Source of the DNA: CAILZL01 sp963748005
Lineage (GTDB): Bacteria; Pseudomonadota; Gammaproteobacteria; Steroidobacterales; Steroidobacteraceae
Length of the DNA: 64,000 bases
Direction of reading: 5' to 3'
Assembly (NCBI GenBank): GCA_963748005.1
Contig: CAVVHH010000003.1
Span: forward strand, 124,001-188,000
Shown here piece by piece: positions 63,583 through 64,000 of the stretch. The position numbers and the translations under genes were made by a program. Under the pieces are notes generated by a model. The model was not told where the DNA came from and searched no databases. It worked only from the letters and a program-made list of their open reading frames with translations. Position 1 is the stretch's first letter. Each line of letters opens with the position of its first letter.

Positions 63583-63600
63583 AGACTGGAAGCGGAGTAG
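63565..63600 (+). repeat. 18-bp tandem duplication across the parC stop codon
   Basis: AGGCTGGAAGCGGAGTAG (63565-63582) is followed directly by AGACTGGAAGCGGAGTAG (63583-63600), one mismatch. The first copy ends exactly with the parC TAG, so the second is outside the frame. Confidence 0.9.
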
Positions 63601-63610
63601 AGACGGTTAG

Positions 63611-63778
63611 GGAACCTCTGAATAACCTGCTGCACTCGACCCAGGTCACTGATGTGGGCGTCCGTACGGTGCTCGCCATGGTGGTTGAAACTGGCGCAGT
63701 TATTCTCGATAAAATCCGGCTCCTGCGCGCCGATCGAACGCAACCTGTCTTTGCTCGCCACGGTTCCTCAGAGGTTCC
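63611..63778. mobile_element. 168-bp IS5-type miniature element with TTAG target duplication
   Basis: Ends GGAACCTCTGA (63611-63621) and TCAGAGGTTCC (63768-63778) are perfect 11-bp inverted repeats, and a further 4 of the next 7 positions also match. TTAG flanks both sides (63607-63610, 63779-63782). No full transposase frame fits inside. A YTAR-type 4-bp duplication is the same class as the CTAG of the IS at 18125. This suggests a nonautonomous derivative or decayed remnant of an IS5-group element. Confidence 0.7.
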
Positions 63779-63822
63779 TTAGCGTAGCCGGTAACCGGAA
63801 CGACTGTCTGAACGCAGGACTG

Positions 63823-64000
63823 TCAGATGGCAGGTGATGAAGATGGTGCTTCGCTGTCCCTGCGGGTCAAGCTGGAGAACGAACCCCTGGTGGTGCCATC
63901 GACGCGCGGGATGACGAGTACCGTGATCCTGTCACCGGGCTTGATCGACCGGTAGTTCCAGCCATCACGCGAAATCTTCGCGGTGGCGCCACCTTCCAGT
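63823..64000 (-). CDS. C-terminal end of a DUF6152-like protein, cut by window edge
   Basis: Reading from the window end on the minus strand gives about 58 codons without a stop, then TGA at 63823-63825. The peptide contains KISRDGWNYRSIKPGDR and ITVLVIPRVDGTTRGSFSSL, which matches the conserved end of DUF6152-type exported proteins (a W-x-(R/x)-x-(S/T)-(L/I)-KPGD motif). The start is outside the window. Assignment is by motif memory and moderate. Confidence 0.6.
   Translation of the reverse strand, partial: LEGGATAKISRDGWNYRSIKPGDRITVLVIPRVDGTTRGSFSSLTRRDSEAPSSSPAI

Overview
The window is a 64 kb chromosomal stretch of a GC-rich gammaproteobacterium. Evidence: serA-pheA-hisC-aroA-cmk-rpsA-ihfB-lapA-lapB in that order, xseB-ispA-dxs, parE-parC, prfC, rimI and pssA, plus DUF2069/wrbA and rubrerythrin-FeS-DUF3501 neighbourhoods. 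The closest fit by gene order is a Nevskiales/Steroidobacterales/Xanthomonadales-type lineage; this is an inference from synteny, since no rRNA or tRNA gene was found.

Layout. 1-11275: amino-acid supraoperon (serA truncated by the window edge, pheA, hisC, aroA), interrupted by two inverted genes (a methyltransferase and an NTF2-like protein), then cmk, rpsA, ihfB, lapA, lapB. 11275-26003: ComEA-like protein, galU, a secreted subtilase with a GlyGly-CTERM-like tail, dsbA, DUF2069-wrbA, DUF4398 lipoprotein-acyP, a complete IS5-like insertion sequence, a lytic transglycosylase, pssA, uracil-DNA glycosylase, rimI, a TonB-domain protein, prfC and a secreted Ig-like protein with a poly-Ser linker. 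26004-29252: MFS transporter, hexose-6-phosphate mutarotase, agmatine deiminase.

29249-42264 is the most unusual part. Seven closely packed minus-strand genes encode a lipoprotein related to hydrazine synthase alpha subunit (two CxxCH motifs), two outer-membrane beta-barrels, a TlpA thioredoxin, a small Cys/Gly-tailed DUF4266 lipoprotein, DUF3570 and DUF3187. Across a 493-bp divergent spacer lie three plus-strand genes: a one-CxxCH protein, a lipoprotein with a duplicated CxxCH...HNCW domain and a LamG-like domain, and a Tat-exported DUF1501-like protein. Together they look like an envelope redox or surface system of unknown function.

42361-54725: PlpD-like patatin, a small unknown, folE2-dxs-ispA-xseB (minus strand), rubrerythrin, Fe-S protein, DUF3501, and a two-subunit molybdenum hydroxylase. 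54786-59134 is an accessory patch: a DUF6883-DUF4926 pair held between imperfect direct repeats of the hydroxylase 3' end, an unknown 332-aa protein, GST and VOC proteins, and a MazF/PemK toxin-antitoxin pair. 59344-63582: parE and parC, followed by an IS5-type miniature element and the 3' end of a DUF6152-like gene running off the window.

Intergenic space is rich in palindromes: at least four families of REP-like elements (TAGGTCGG, GTAGGGGCG, CTTCGACTCCGCTCAGC and CCCTCTCCCTGAGGG types) and three elements bounded by terminal inverted repeats. No CRISPR array, rRNA, tRNA or replication origin was recognised.
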